Origin: Bacteroidales bacterium
GTDB taxonomy: Bacteria > Bacteroidota > Bacteroidia > Bacteroidales > F082
Direction: 5' to 3'
DNA length: 64,000 bases
Assembly (NCBI GenBank): GCA_030683155.1
Contig: JAUXMV010000101.1
Location: 20,893 to 84,892 of the forward strand
The notes under the pieces were generated by a model. The model searched no databases. It was not told the DNA's origin and saw nothing but the letters and a program-made list of their open reading frames with translations. Within the stretch, counting starts at the first letter, position 1. Every line of letters begins with the position of its first letter. Position numbers and translations under genes: made by a program. Below are positions 24,688 to 33,959 of the stretch, piece after piece.

Positions 24688-25374
24688 TTAAACTTCAAAT
24701 TTATATCCAACACCTTTAACAGTGCGTATGTTATCAAGGCCGATTTTCTCCCTTATTTTGCGGATATGAACATCGATTGTCCTGTCGCCGACAATGACAT
24801 TATCGCCCCAAACCTTCGAAAATATTTCTTCTCTTGTAAACACTTTATTAGGCTTGGAAGCCAGCAGCCGCAACAATTCGAATTCTTTTTTCGGAAGTAC
24901 TATTTCCTCGCCTTTTTTAAGTACAAGAAACCGCTCTGAATCTATCACAAAATCATCAACTTGCAATAAGTCTGAGGTTTTGGTCTCGTCATCCTGATAT
25001 CTTCGCAAAAGTGCCTTTAATCTGCTGATTAGCAGTTTTGGTTTGATTGGCTTGGTCACGTAGTCATCAGCACCAGCGTCAAAACCCGAAAGCTGCGAAT
25101 AATCCTCCCCACGGGCAGTAAGAAAAACGATTAAGCTGTTTTTCAAGGCAGGTATCTGCTTCAATTCGCTGCAGGTTTCGATGCCATCCATCTCGGGCAT
25201 CATCACGTCAAGCACAATGAGTTGGGGCAATTGCGAGCTTGCTTTAATGATGGCATCACGTCCGTTGCTGGCTGTAATAACATTGAAGCCTTCTTTCTTT
25301 AAATTGTATCCCAGAAACTCCAACACATCGGCTTCATCATCAACCAATAGAATCCTGAATTTTGAATAATCCAT
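24688..25374 (-). CDS. Response regulator, OmpR/PhoB family
   Basis: A 228-residue regulator. The receiver domain (1-120) has the acidic pair DDE, the phospho-accepting Asp in LIVLDVMMPEMDG, and the conserved Lys in YVTKPIKP. The C-terminal winged helix (about 130-228) ends with TIDVHIRKIREKIGLDNIRTVKGVGYKFEV, typical of OmpR/PhoB DNA-binding domains. It is the first gene of a regulator-kinase operon and is divergent from the DUF2237-carotenoid genes 200 bases away, which may or may not be targets. Confidence 0.93.
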   Translation of the reverse strand: MDYSKFRILLVDDEADVLEFLGYNLKKEGFNVITASNGRDAIIKASSQLPQLIVLDVMMPEMDGIETCSELKQIPALKNSLIVFLTARGEDYSQLSGFDAGADDYVTKPIKPKLLISRLKALLRRYQDDETKTSDLLQVDDFVIDSERFLVLKKGEEIVLPKKEFELLRLLASKPNKVFTREEIFSKVWGDNVIVGDRTIDVHIRKIREKIGLDNIRTVKGVGYKFEV

Positions 25375-25575
25375 CTTTTACCTGATTAGGTGTAAATTAT
25401 GGCGTAAAAGTATTGCTTTACTTTGAATGTAAAGTTAAGTTTAAGTAAAGTTTGATGTTTGTTTCAGAATTGTAAATTTTTGATTAATTCCAGACTTTTT
25501 GACTAATTATTGTTAATTTTAGCAACCAATCAAACCAATATTGTTTGTAATTGTTATCTTTAAAATTAAAACAAA

Positions 25576-25956
25576 ATGGCTAAAAATGTTTTCGGAGAAC
25601 CATTGATAGAGTGCAGCGCCAAACCTTTAACTGGTTTCTATCGTGATGGTTGCTGCAATACCGGAGAAGAGGACGCAGGTCTTCATACTGTTTGTGCAGT
25701 AATGACAGAAGAATTTCTGACCTTTTCGAAAAGTCGTGGAAACGACCTTTCAACCCCCATGCCACTTTATCACTTTAGCGGTTTGAAACCTGGCGATAAG
25801 TGGTGTTTGTGTGCATTGCGATGGATTGAAGCATGGCAGGCCGGCAAAGCGCCAAAAGTAATACTTGAGGCAACACACGAAAAAACACTTGATTTTGTAT
25901 CACTGCAGGAACTGGTGAAATTTGCCTGGAAACGAGAAACACAAAACAAGGAATAA
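25576..25956 (+). CDS. DUF2237 family protein
   Basis: A 126-residue protein that covers the whole family domain: NVFGEPL, GFYRDGCCNTGEEDAGLHTVCA, VMTEEFL.FS, GNDLSTP and LKPGDKWCLCALRW. The conserved Cys pairs (GCC and WCLC) could bind metal or nucleotide; the family has no assigned activity. Its stop codon overlaps the ATG of the crtI-like gene by one base (TAATG), so translation of the two is probably coupled and the protein may be linked to carotenoid or redox metabolism. That link is inference. Confidence 0.9.
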   Translation: MAKNVFGEPLIECSAKPLTGFYRDGCCNTGEEDAGLHTVCAVMTEEFLTFSKSRGNDLSTPMPLYHFSGLKPGDKWCLCALRWIEAWQAGKAPKVILEATHEKTLDFVSLQELVKFAWKRETQNKE

Positions 25957-27446
25957 TGAAAAACATGCCTGATACTATGACGCCCAAGGCCATTGTTGTT
26001 GGCGCTGGCATTGCAGGTATTGCAACCGCAATACGCCTTCAACACAAAGGTTACAGCGTTATTGTTATGGAGGCAAACAGTTATCCAGGCGGCAAACTGA
26101 CACAGTTTACACAGGGAAAATACCGCTTCGACGCAGGTCCTTCGCTGTTTACAATGCCGCAATATGTTGACGATCTTTTTAAACTTACAGGCCACGAACC
26201 AAAAACGTTTTTTCAATACAGCCGGAAAGATGAATCATGTCGCTATTTCTGGAACGACGGAACACGATTGGTGGCACACGCTGACCCAAAGAAATTTGCT
26301 GAGGAAACAGAAAAAACACTTGGAGTAAAAGCCGAAATCGTCCTGAAAAAACTCAAAAAAAGCCATTTGATGTACGAGCTTGCCGGACGGACTTTCCTCG
26401 AAAAACCCCTTAACCGCTGGTCGACCTGGCTGAACAAAGATGTTGGAAAAGCAATGCTGAAACTTCATAAATTGAGTCTTTTCAGCACCATGCATCAGGA
26501 CAATAAAAACATTTTAAAGCATCCAAAACTGGTTCAGCTTTTCGATCGATACGCGACCTACAACGGATCAGACCCTTATCGGGCGCCGGGTGTACTGAAT
26601 ATCATCCCCCATCTTGAGCATGGAATCGGCACCTATCATCCTGTGAAAGGCATGCATCAGATTACCGAAAGCCTTGTCAAACTGGCCGAAGATATTGGGG
26701 TAAAATTTCACTTCAATGAAAAAGTGGATGAAATTCTTGTTAGTGATGGCATTGTAAATGGCGTAAAGTCAAATCTGGGAACTTATCAAGCTGCACTCGT
26801 TGTTTCGAATATGGATGTTACGCCCACATACCGTCATCTGCTCAAAACGCAAAAAGCTCCCGAGCGGACTTTAAAACAGGAAGGCTCCAGTTCAGCTTTG
26901 ATTTTCTATTGGGGTATTAAAAAAAGTTTTCCTGAACTTGGGTTGCACAACATCTTTTTCAGCGAAGATTATCAAACAGAATTCAAGGAAATTTTTGAAG
27001 GAAAGACACCTGCCTCCGATCCTACTGTTTATGTAAATATAAGCTCTAAAGATGTGAAGTCAGATGCTCCTGAAGGTTGCGAAAACTGGTTTGTGATGGT
27101 AAATGTGCCACAGCACAACGGCCAAAACTGGGATGAACTTATTCCGCTTTACCGCAAAATTATCGTCAGCAAACTGAACCCTCTGCTCACTGTAAACATC
27201 GATGAAATCATTGAAAATGAATCCGTTCTGACCCCTATCGAAATTGAGCGAAAAACCTCCTCCAAGGGCGGTTCACTTTACGGCACGAGCTCTAACAGCC
27301 GTTATGCCGCTTTTCTGAGGCACACCAACGAAAGTAATCAAATCCGCGGATTATACTTCTGCGGTGGAAGCGTTCACCCTGGCGGAGGCATTCCACTTTG
27401 TTTGTTATCTGCTAAAATAGTTTCTGAAATATGCCCGAAACCCTGA
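25956..27446 (+). CDS. crtI: Phytoene desaturase family protein (CrtI-like)
   Basis: A 496-residue flavoprotein. An N-terminal FAD-binding Rossmann motif is seen in IVVGAGIAGIATAIRL, followed by YPGGKLTQF and the CrtI stretch FDAGPSLFTMPQYVDDLF. The C-terminal signature GLYFCGGSVHPGGGIPLCLLSAKIV is typical of carotenoid desaturases. CrtI turns phytoene into lycopene or neurosporene; CrtD-type members desaturate hydroxylated ends, so exact specificity is uncertain. The ATG at 25956 overlaps the DUF2237 stop; an ATG at 25965 is an alternative. The next gene starts 16 bases before this one ends. Confidence 0.88.
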   Translation: MKNMPDTMTPKAIVVGAGIAGIATAIRLQHKGYSVIVMEANSYPGGKLTQFTQGKYRFDAGPSLFTMPQYVDDLFKLTGHEPKTFFQYSRKDESCRYFWNDGTRLVAHADPKKFAEETEKTLGVKAEIVLKKLKKSHLMYELAGRTFLEKPLNRWSTWLNKDVGKAMLKLHKLSLFSTMHQDNKNILKHPKLVQLFDRYATYNGSDPYRAPGVLNIIPHLEHGIGTYHPVKGMHQITESLVKLAEDIGVKFHFNEKVDEILVSDGIVNGVKSNLGTYQAALVVSNMDVTPTYRHLLKTQKAPERTLKQEGSSSALIFYWGIKKSFPELGLHNIFFSEDYQTEFKEIFEGKTPASDPTVYVNISSKDVKSDAPEGCENWFVMVNVPQHNGQNWDELIPLYRKIIVSKLNPLLTVNIDEIIENESVLTPIEIERKTSSKGGSLYGTSSNSRYAAFLRHTNESNQIRGLYFCGGSVHPGGGIPLCLLSAKIVSEICPKP

Positions 27447-28096
27447 CAAAATTTTTAAAAAACAAGCTGCAACTGAGTTTGTTTTTACTCACTGTCATCT
27501 ATATGGTAGGCATCGTCACAACCTTGCTTGGCCATTCAGATGCTTTAATGGAACTCACGCCATACAACCTTGTTTTTGCAACAGGGCTCATCCTTTATAA
27601 TGCCGAAGGCATGAATCGTGTTTATCTGCGGTGGTTTTTCCTTATCGCTATTGCCGGATATCTGATTGAACTACTGGGTATTATAACCGGAATAATTTTT
27701 GGGATTTATGCTTACGGCGAGGGACTTGGAATAAAGCTTTTTGATGTTCCGCTTATTATCGGAATCAATTGGGCAGTGCTTGTTTTTGCCAGCGCAGCGA
27801 TCCTAAACAAACTAAAGATCTCCATTTGGCTGAAAGCTGCAATGGCATCAACCTTAATGGTGGCATACGACATTCTGCTGGAGCCTGTAGCTATTCGTTT
27901 CGACTTTTGGAATTGGGAAGGCGGGTCTATTCCGCTTCAAAACTATATTGCATGGTGGTTAATTGCTTATGTGATGCTTCTCGGCGTTCTGCATTATGTT
28001 AAAAACCTGAACAATAAAATTGCAATCTATGTCGTGGCAGTGCAATCGATTTTCTTTGCAATACTTATCCTTACAGAAAAACTCAAGGTTTTTTGA
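27431..28096 (+). CDS. Carotenoid biosynthesis membrane protein (CruF-like)
   Basis: A 221-residue polytopic protein with about seven hydrophobic helices. It contains NAEGMNRVYLRW, GYLIELLGIITGIIFGIYAYG and VAYDILLEPVAIRFDFWNWEGGSIPLQNY, the pattern of the carotenoid hydratase/synthesis family (CruF; DUF422). In known members it adds water to the psi end of a carotene. It overlaps crtI by 16 bases and is followed by a lycopene cyclase gene, placing it in membrane-bound carotenoid tailoring. The role of hydratase versus another tailoring step is inferred from family. Confidence 0.85.
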   Translation: MPETLTKFLKNKLQLSLFLLTVIYMVGIVTTLLGHSDALMELTPYNLVFATGLILYNAEGMNRVYLRWFFLIAIAGYLIELLGIITGIIFGIYAYGEGLGIKLFDVPLIIGINWAVLVFASAAILNKLKISIWLKAAMASTLMVAYDILLEPVAIRFDFWNWEGGSIPLQNYIAWWLIAYVMLLGVLHYVKNLNNKIAIYVVAVQSIFFAILILTEKLKVF

Positions 28097-28187
28097 TGCC
28101 AAAACAACGGATTGAAAACAACCCGTTTATCAACAAATAACCTGCATGTAAAAAGCAAAAACTACTTAAATAATACCCTTTTCAACA

Positions 28188-28874
28188 ATGAACAATCTTT
28201 ACCTCTATCTCGATATCTTTACGCTTTCAGCCCCTTTTCTGTTGAGTTTTGACAAGAAAGTTGCATTTTATAAAAGCTGGAGATTCCTGTTTCCTGCAAT
28301 TTTTATAATGGGTATATTTTTTATTGCTAAAGATGCTGTTTTTGCTGCATACGAAATCTGGGGCTTCAACGATAAATACCTGATTGGATTCAGAATGCTC
28401 GGGCTGCCAATTGAGGAATGGCTGTTTTTTCTTGTAGTGCCTTACGCTGTTGTTTTTATCTATGCTTGTCTTGTGGCCTACCTGAAAATCGATCCGCTGC
28501 TGAAAGTTCACAGGCCATTTCTTTATGTTTTAAGCGGAGTGCTTTTTGTAGTTGGATTAATCTATTATGATCGTCTTTACACTTCAGTCATCTTCATTTC
28601 AACCGCCCTGCTGCTTTTATACAATCTGCAAAAACGCCAGCCCTGGCTGAGCATGTTCCTTCTTGCCTACTTTGTTTCACTCATTCCATTTCTTTTGGTG
28701 AATGGCATTCTTACAGGCAGTTTTCTCGAAGAACCCATTGTTTGGTACGATAATACACAAAATCTGGGCATAAGAATTTTAACAATTCCGATTGAAGATA
28801 CAATCTACAGTTTAATGATGATTCTGATGACAATTCAATTGATGGAAAGGTTTAAATCAAAAACAAAATCTTGA
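28188..28874 (+). CDS. Lycopene cyclase, CrtYcd type
   Basis: A 228-residue membrane protein with six predicted helices in two homologous halves. Each half carries the family signature: LPIEEWLFFLVVPYA (about residues 67-83) and IPIEDTIYSLMMILM (about 203-217). Such fused crtYc-crtYd proteins cyclise lycopene ends to beta-ionone rings. The gene follows cruF after 91 bases. No carotene hydroxylase and no phytoene synthase are next to it, so the cluster is incomplete here. Confidence 0.88.
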   Translation: MNNLYLYLDIFTLSAPFLLSFDKKVAFYKSWRFLFPAIFIMGIFFIAKDAVFAAYEIWGFNDKYLIGFRMLGLPIEEWLFFLVVPYAVVFIYACLVAYLKIDPLLKVHRPFLYVLSGVLFVVGLIYYDRLYTSVIFISTALLLLYNLQKRQPWLSMFLLAYFVSLIPFLLVNGILTGSFLEEPIVWYDNTQNLGIRILTIPIEDTIYSLMMILMTIQLMERFKSKTKS

Positions 28875-28931
28875 TTCTGTTTAGTTTAAACAATTTCCTT
28901 TTTCACTTGTTTATTAGAAAAAGATATAAAA

Positions 28932-29528
28932 GTGAAAACATCATTCATCATTATTGGAATAATTTTCCTGGTTTTTCTGGCTTTTCAGGTATGGGCAAGC
29001 ATGAGCACAAACAAAACAGAACAATATAAGTACACCGTCCTTAGAGCAAGTAAAACTTTCGAGGTAAGAAAGTACGAAAAAGCTGTTTTCGCACGCACGC
29101 AGATTGATTCTGAAACCTATCGTTCCGGATCTGGCAACGGTTTCCGCACGCTGGCTTCTTACATTTTTGGCGGGAACGACCGCAATGAAAGCATTGCAAT
29201 GACTTCACCCGTAGCAATGAGCTGGGATGAGGGAATGACAATGGAGTTTATGATGCCCTCGAAATATACACTTGAAAGTTTGCCAAATCCCAACCGAAAA
29301 GACATCCAAATCTATGAAAAACCTGCTGTGGTAATGGCAGCTATCAGTTTTGGCGGCTTTGCTTCAGATGACAAAATCCAGGAAAAAATTAAAGAGCTCA
29401 AAAAACTTCTGGATGATGCCGGCATTGCGCATACCGGACAGTTTCAATATATGGGCTATAATCCTCCTTATCAAATGATCAACCGGCGCAACGATATTGT
29501 CGTTGAGCTGATTGATTGGAAAGAATAA
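28932..29528 (+). CDS. SOUL family heme-binding protein
   Basis: A 198-residue protein starting with GTG at 28932 and an N-terminal hydrophobic signal/anchor segment (KTSFIIIGIIFLVFLAFQVWA). The SOUL/HBP domain follows: YTVLRASKTFEVRKYEKAVFARTQ, SYIFGGNDRNESIAMTSPVAM and YNPPYQMINRRNDIVVEL. Family members bind heme or porphyrin loosely. It lies downstream of the carotenoid genes on the same strand and ends in the terminator at 29531-29570. A link to photoprotection or heme handling is only suggested by position. Confidence 0.88.
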   Translation: MKTSFIIIGIIFLVFLAFQVWASMSTNKTEQYKYTVLRASKTFEVRKYEKAVFARTQIDSETYRSGSGNGFRTLASYIFGGNDRNESIAMTSPVAMSWDEGMTMEFMMPSKYTLESLPNPNRKDIQIYEKPAVVMAAISFGGFASDDKIQEKIKELKKLLDDAGIAHTGQFQYMGYNPPYQMINRRNDIVVELIDWKE

Positions 29529-29530
29529 AA

Positions 29531-29570
29531 AAAATGGGTTTCAGTTTTTAAAAACCGAAACCCATTTTTT
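29531..29570. terminator. Bidirectional terminator between convergent SOUL and tricorn genes
   Basis: A long near-perfect hairpin (AAAAATGGGTTTC paired with GAAACCCATTTTT, with further pairing inward after one mismatch). It is A-rich on one side and T-rich on the other, so it can work in both directions between two convergent stop codons. Confidence 0.88.
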
Positions 29571-29592
29571 GTTTTTATAAGTTACTCAAAAG

Positions 29593-32500
29593 CTATTTTA
29601 TTTCAACTTCGATCCACTTGCTTCTATCAGGTGGAGTTGGAGTATTAACGCGTTTCACAGGATTTGCTTTAAGTTCTTCCAACAAAACTTCAACAGCTTT
29701 CTCTATTCCCGGATCTTCACCTTTGGCCAATTTTTCAGGTCGATCAACAACTTCAATGTCAGGATAAACGCCAATTCCTTCAATAATCCATTCTTCATTT
29801 TCATCGAAGATACCAAAACGGGGAACTGAAATATAACCGCCATCAACAAGGCGGGCATTGCCTGAAATTCCGATTAGGCCACCCCAGGTACGTGTTCCGA
29901 TAAGTTTTCCCAGACCCATTTTCTTGAAAAAGTAAGGGAAAGCATCACCGCCGGAAGATGAATAACCGTTAATAAGCATCGCTTTTGGGCCATCGTGCGC
30001 AATACCGGGAGCTTTGCTTGGCATCATTCCGTTGCGATGCCAGTAGGTAAGCGTGCGACGGTCAAGCAGATCGGCCATTCTGTCCGGAATAAAGCCACCA
30101 CCGTTATAACGGTCATCGATAATCAGCGCTTCTTTATTATGAAAAGCATACATGCCTCTGAACAATTCCCTGTTACCATCAGTGGAAGTGTTTGGCACAT
30201 GGATGTATCCGATGCGGCCACCAGATAATTTATCCACCATAGAGCGACGTTCAATGACCCAGTTATGATATTTCAATTCAAGCTCACTGCTGATGGTTTT
30301 TATTGTTGAGGTGCGTGCGCCCGTAGCACTGCCACTGCTACTTACGGAAATCTCAACATCCTTGTCGGCAAGATTTTCAAGGAAATAATAAGGATTATCC
30401 TTTGTTGTTATATCATGTCCATTGATGCTGATGAGGTAATCACCTTCTTTCACATCTACACCTGCTTCGGTGAGTGGTGATCGACGGGTAGAATTCCAGT
30501 TTTCGCCTTCATAGATTTTCATAATCCGATAGCGGCCTGTTTTTGTATCAGCTTCTATTTCTGCGCCGAGCAATCCTGTATTCACACGCTTCACCCTTTT
30601 GATATCGCCCCAGTCAACATAAGCATGTCCGGCATTGGCTTCAGAAACGATTTCGTTGAGCACATAATCCAGATCAAAACGGCTTCCAACATAGGGCAAT
30701 AGCTTTCCATAATTTTCTTTCAATCCTTTCCAGTCAATGCCATGAATATTGTCAACATAGAAATAGTCACGGAAAATACGCCATCCATCAGTATAAATCT
30801 GATTCCATTCCTCTCTGGGGTCGATCTTCATTTCCATCTGGTCAAGATTCAGCTTTCCTGATCCTGATTTTTGATTTGGAGCAACTTTAACAATCCCAAA
30901 GTCGCTTCCTGAGCGATAGATCATCGTTTTTCCATCTGCAGCCGGAATAGCAACAAATGCTCTGTCCAGAATTTCTTCAGTTTTCTGATCTGCTGCATTG
31001 TAACGCATGATTTTGCCATCGCTTGCATAGAGAAGACCTCCATCAGCCGGCCCAATGATGCGATAATTTCCAGAAGAAACAGGAAGCGCTTCCATGCGGC
31101 TGTTGATGCCTTCAAAGTCGATGGTCACTTTAGTTTTTTGATCATTCTTTGGAGTTTCTGCTTTGTCTTTTGATTTGCTGTCTTTCTTGTCATCAGCTTT
31201 TGGCTCCGCGGCAACAGATTCTACATCATTTTTGCGGCTTGTAAGCTTTGAACCATCGTTACGCAGTGCTACTGCATAAATTTTTGCAGCATTGTTGTAC
31301 AGATAATCAAATTCAAAACTTGAAAATGCCAGGTTAAAGTCACGGTTTGAAACAAAGAAAAGGAATTTGCCGCATTTGCCAAATACAGGCGAACGGTCGG
31401 CAAAATTGTCATCTGTAAGTTGCGTTGCTTTGGCTGTTGGAATATGATACACCCAAACAGCAGACAATCCGTTACCAGATTCCTTATCATAAGCAATCCA
31501 TTCTGAATCTGGAGAAAAACTATAGGATCTTATTTCACTCATGGTGGCGTGATCAACAGCTGTCTGTTTTCCGGTTTCAACATCAAGAAGCCACAACTTC
31601 ATTGTGCGGTCGCTATAAACGAGATATCGGCTGTCAGGCGACCATTCGGCTTCATATTTCCAGGCTGCAGAATTTGATGTAAGTTGCTTTGGCTGAGCCC
31701 CTTTTTTGTTTTCAAGCAAATAAACTTCATACTCTCCGCTTGCGTCAGAATAGTAGGCGATGTATTTTCCATTGGGCGACCATGAAGGGTAAATCTCGCG
31801 TACCCCTTGCGTATTGGTAAGATTTTCTATCTGACCATTTTCAGCTGGTACAGAAAAAATGTCGCCACGGGCATCAAAGAGTGCACGTTTTCCACTTGGT
31901 GAAATATTGAAACTATGAACATCGTCTTTTACATTTTTGTAATAACTCAACAGATTTGGGTTGTCGAAATGAATATTCACTTTTACCGGCTGGGTATTTC
32001 CGGTTGCGGTGTTGAGAACCCAAAGCTGACCGCCCATTTCATAAACAATTTTTCCGTTTGTACCCGATGGCCACATTACATCGAAATCCTTGTGAAAAGT
32101 AAGCTGCTCTGTCTGCTTGTTAATTGTATTGTATTTATAGATATTGAGTTTCAGATCGCGGTCACTGGCAAAAAAGATGTTGTCACCATACCACACAGGC
32201 CATTGATCACTTCCTGTGAAAAAGGTCATTTGTTCAGAAGTATTGTTTTTGAGGTCATAAATCCAAAGTTCTGTGGCACGGCCACCTTTATAGCGTTTCC
32301 ATGTACGAAACTCACGGTCAACGGGTGTGAAACAAACTTTGCTGTCATCAGGTGAAAGGGCAGCAAATCCACCATTGACAATGGCAAGCGGTGTTTCGAG
32401 ACCACCTTCAAGATTAACCAGAAAATATCTTCCATTGCGGTCGCCAAGGAAAGTACGGTTAGCCCGGATAAGTACATTTTTACTGTCGGAGGTCCAGCCT

Positions 32501-32874
32501 AAAACCACATGGTCGAAACCGCCGCGTGGTGGCATTACGCCAACAGAATTGTAATACGTGAGTTGTCGGGCTGATCCACCTTCCGACGGCATCACCCAAA
32601 TTTGTCTGCTCCCTGAGTATTCAGCAGTAAAAGCAATCCATTTTCCATCAGGTGAAATCTTTGGAAAAAGCTCTATGCCTTCATGGGAAGTGAGCCTTTT
32701 CGCATTGCCACCATCGGCATTCACCGTCCAAATGTCACCCGCATAAACAAAAGTTATCAGGTTGTTGTTGATGTCGGGATACCTCATCAAACGGGCATCA
32801 TCCATGGCTTTTAGGCCAGCTGGCAAAAGCAGGAGCAGCATCCAGGCCGCAAGTATTCTGAAAATGTAACGCAT
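29593..32874 (-). CDS. Tricorn-like S41 family protease
   Basis: A 1093-residue exported protein (signal peptide ending GLKA). It has a six- and seven-bladed propeller region (about 25-560) with repeated G(K/S).(I/L).(F/Y)....(D/S) blades such as SPDGKWIAFTAEYSG and SPNGKYIAYYSD. A charged Lys-rich insert near 545-580, a PDZ domain (about 745-860, GVDVKEGDYLISINGHDI) and a C-terminal S41 protease domain follow, with YSSSGGDAFP carrying the catalytic Ser and RTWGGLIGISG. Tricorn proteases cut short peptides released by other proteases. The signal peptide suggests the periplasm. A TATCTTTA at 32900-32907, one base off the -7 consensus, lies 25 bases upstream. Confidence 0.92.
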   Translation of the reverse strand: MRYIFRILAAWMLLLLLPAGLKAMDDARLMRYPDINNNLITFVYAGDIWTVNADGGNAKRLTSHEGIELFPKISPDGKWIAFTAEYSGSRQIWVMPSEGGSARQLTYYNSVGVMPPRGGFDHVVLGWTSDSKNVLIRANRTFLGDRNGRYFLVNLEGGLETPLAIVNGGFAALSPDDSKVCFTPVDREFRTWKRYKGGRATELWIYDLKNNTSEQMTFFTGSDQWPVWYGDNIFFASDRDLKLNIYKYNTINKQTEQLTFHKDFDVMWPSGTNGKIVYEMGGQLWVLNTATGNTQPVKVNIHFDNPNLLSYYKNVKDDVHSFNISPSGKRALFDARGDIFSVPAENGQIENLTNTQGVREIYPSWSPNGKYIAYYSDASGEYEVYLLENKKGAQPKQLTSNSAAWKYEAEWSPDSRYLVYSDRTMKLWLLDVETGKQTAVDHATMSEIRSYSFSPDSEWIAYDKESGNGLSAVWVYHIPTAKATQLTDDNFADRSPVFGKCGKFLFFVSNRDFNLAFSSFEFDYLYNNAAKIYAVALRNDGSKLTSRKNDVESVAAEPKADDKKDSKSKDKAETPKNDQKTKVTIDFEGINSRMEALPVSSGNYRIIGPADGGLLYASDGKIMRYNAADQKTEEILDRAFVAIPAADGKTMIYRSGSDFGIVKVAPNQKSGSGKLNLDQMEMKIDPREEWNQIYTDGWRIFRDYFYVDNIHGIDWKGLKENYGKLLPYVGSRFDLDYVLNEIVSEANAGHAYVDWGDIKRVKRVNTGLLGAEIEADTKTGRYRIMKIYEGENWNSTRRSPLTEAGVDVKEGDYLISINGHDITTKDNPYYFLENLADKDVEISVSSSGSATGARTSTIKTISSELELKYHNWVIERRSMVDKLSGGRIGYIHVPNTSTDGNRELFRGMYAFHNKEALIIDDRYNGGGFIPDRMADLLDRRTLTYWHRNGMMPSKAPGIAHDGPKAMLINGYSSSGGDAFPYFFKKMGLGKLIGTRTWGGLIGISGNARLVDGGYISVPRFGIFDENEEWIIEGIGVYPDIEVVDRPEKLAKGEDPGIEKAVEVLLEELKANPVKRVNTPTPPDRSKWIEVEIK

Positions 32875-33086
32875 AAATTGTGTTTTAAAATTTGAGGGCT
32901 AAAGATAAAAATAATACTCGAAAACGCGTGCGCCGAAAAGAATACGGTACCTCTGAGTAAGTTATGAATCAAGAATTAAAGTGGAGCAGCGTTAGTGCAT
33001 GGTGCGCCATGCGCTCGCTGATCCTGCTTTTTGCGACCTGAGAAGGGGTTTTATTTGCTGGGTTTTTTGGTTTGATGGAACGGTCA
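32875..33086. other. Intergenic region at the left edge of the accessory island
   Basis: No gene is seen. The tricorn promoter is expected at about 32900-32907. From 32984 to 33080 the sequence is GC-richer and includes a short palindromic stretch TGCATGGTGCGCCATGCGC (32997-33015). It adjoins the 110-bp nested palindrome at 33087-33196. Confidence 0.4.
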
Positions 33087-33196
33087 CATGTATAAAACGT
33101 TGGGGATTGCGGGCTTCGTCACTGTCTGCCGTTACAAAAGCTGATGCGGGGCAGAAAACTTGAAATAACCACTTAAACCCCAATGTTTTATACATG
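33087..33196. repeat. 110-bp nested inverted repeat, attC-like
   Basis: The outer arms CATGTATAAAACGTTGGGG (33087-33105) and CCCCAATGTTTTATACATG (33178-33196) pair at 18 of 19 positions. The 72-base spacer has an inner inverted pair TCTGCC/GGCAGA. Directly beside the right arm is GTTGTGCG (33199-33206), the inverse of the core at the other side of the neighbouring gene. The size and nested layout resemble an integron attC site, but the left-hand core is degenerate. A MITE-like or REP-like element is an alternative. Confidence 0.55.
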
Positions 33197-33223
33197 ATGT
33201 TGTGCGTAGTAAATTATTATATA

Positions 33224-33958
33224 TCAATATTTTATAGTTTTAAAATTTAGTAAATAATCAAGTAATTTTGAATGTATCAGACTTAAATCACATCCTTTGC
33301 TCTCAATTAATTGTCCATTTGTTTTAATCACGAAATTACTCGTTTCTCCGTCAATCGGACATCCTCTCTCAGACGGCAAAAAAATTGAATAATAATCAGC
33401 GAGTTTTTGCTTTAAAATCAATATTTCTGAATCATTTAGTTGTTCCTTTATTACTTTGTGCTTTCTCTTGAATCGTCTTGATTTCAGAGGTAAATAAGTA
33501 ATCTTGTCGTAATAATTTCCTTGGCTATCAATCCGAATCAATCTATTATCAGACCAAGGTGTTAGATATTCAAGCTCAATGTACTCAAAATCAATAATCT
33601 TATTTGGGAATAATTTTATATCCTTATAATCAAGCTGAAAATTACTTGGAGAAATAAGAGTCAATGTACTGTCAGTCTGCTGTGAAATGTAATATTTAAA
33701 TCGTCTGACTTTGTATCCTAATGGCATGTTTGGCTCGTATTCATTCTTCTTTATAATCAAATCATTTCCTATAATCTCATATTTTGCAGTATCACTTATT
33801 TGATATAGAGATGAATAAATCAATGAATCGTTAATCAGCTCGACAAAATTAAAATCAGAATCAACAAGGAATTTTCCTGTCAGTCCCTTATTATTGTCTT
33901 GTCCAAAAGCTAATTGGCAAGAAATCAAAATGTTCAATATGAGTATCTGTGTCTTCAT
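33224..33958 (-). CDS. Exported hypothetical protein in a cassette-like context
   Basis: A 244-residue protein starting MKTQILILNILISCQLAFGQ, a signal peptide, perhaps with a lipobox-like LISC. A longer frame from a GTG at 33970 exists, but that GTG lies within the repeated core GTTGTGC, so ATG at 33958 is chosen. The mature part is rich in Asp, Ser and Tyr (DFNFVELINDSLIYSSLYQISDTAKYEIIG) and suggests a beta-rich domain, but no family was recognised. The gene is AT-rich and bounded by inverted cores at 33199-33212 and 33960-33973 (13 of 14 bases match), as a mobile gene cassette would be. It has no exact -7 element of its own. Confidence 0.65.
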   Translation of the reverse strand: MKTQILILNILISCQLAFGQDNNKGLTGKFLVDSDFNFVELINDSLIYSSLYQISDTAKYEIIGNDLIIKKNEYEPNMPLGYKVRRFKYYISQQTDSTLTLISPSNFQLDYKDIKLFPNKIIDFEYIELEYLTPWSDNRLIRIDSQGNYYDKITYLPLKSRRFKRKHKVIKEQLNDSEILILKQKLADYYSIFLPSERGCPIDGETSNFVIKTNGQLIESKGCDLSLIHSKLLDYLLNFKTIKY

Positions 33959-33959
33959 T

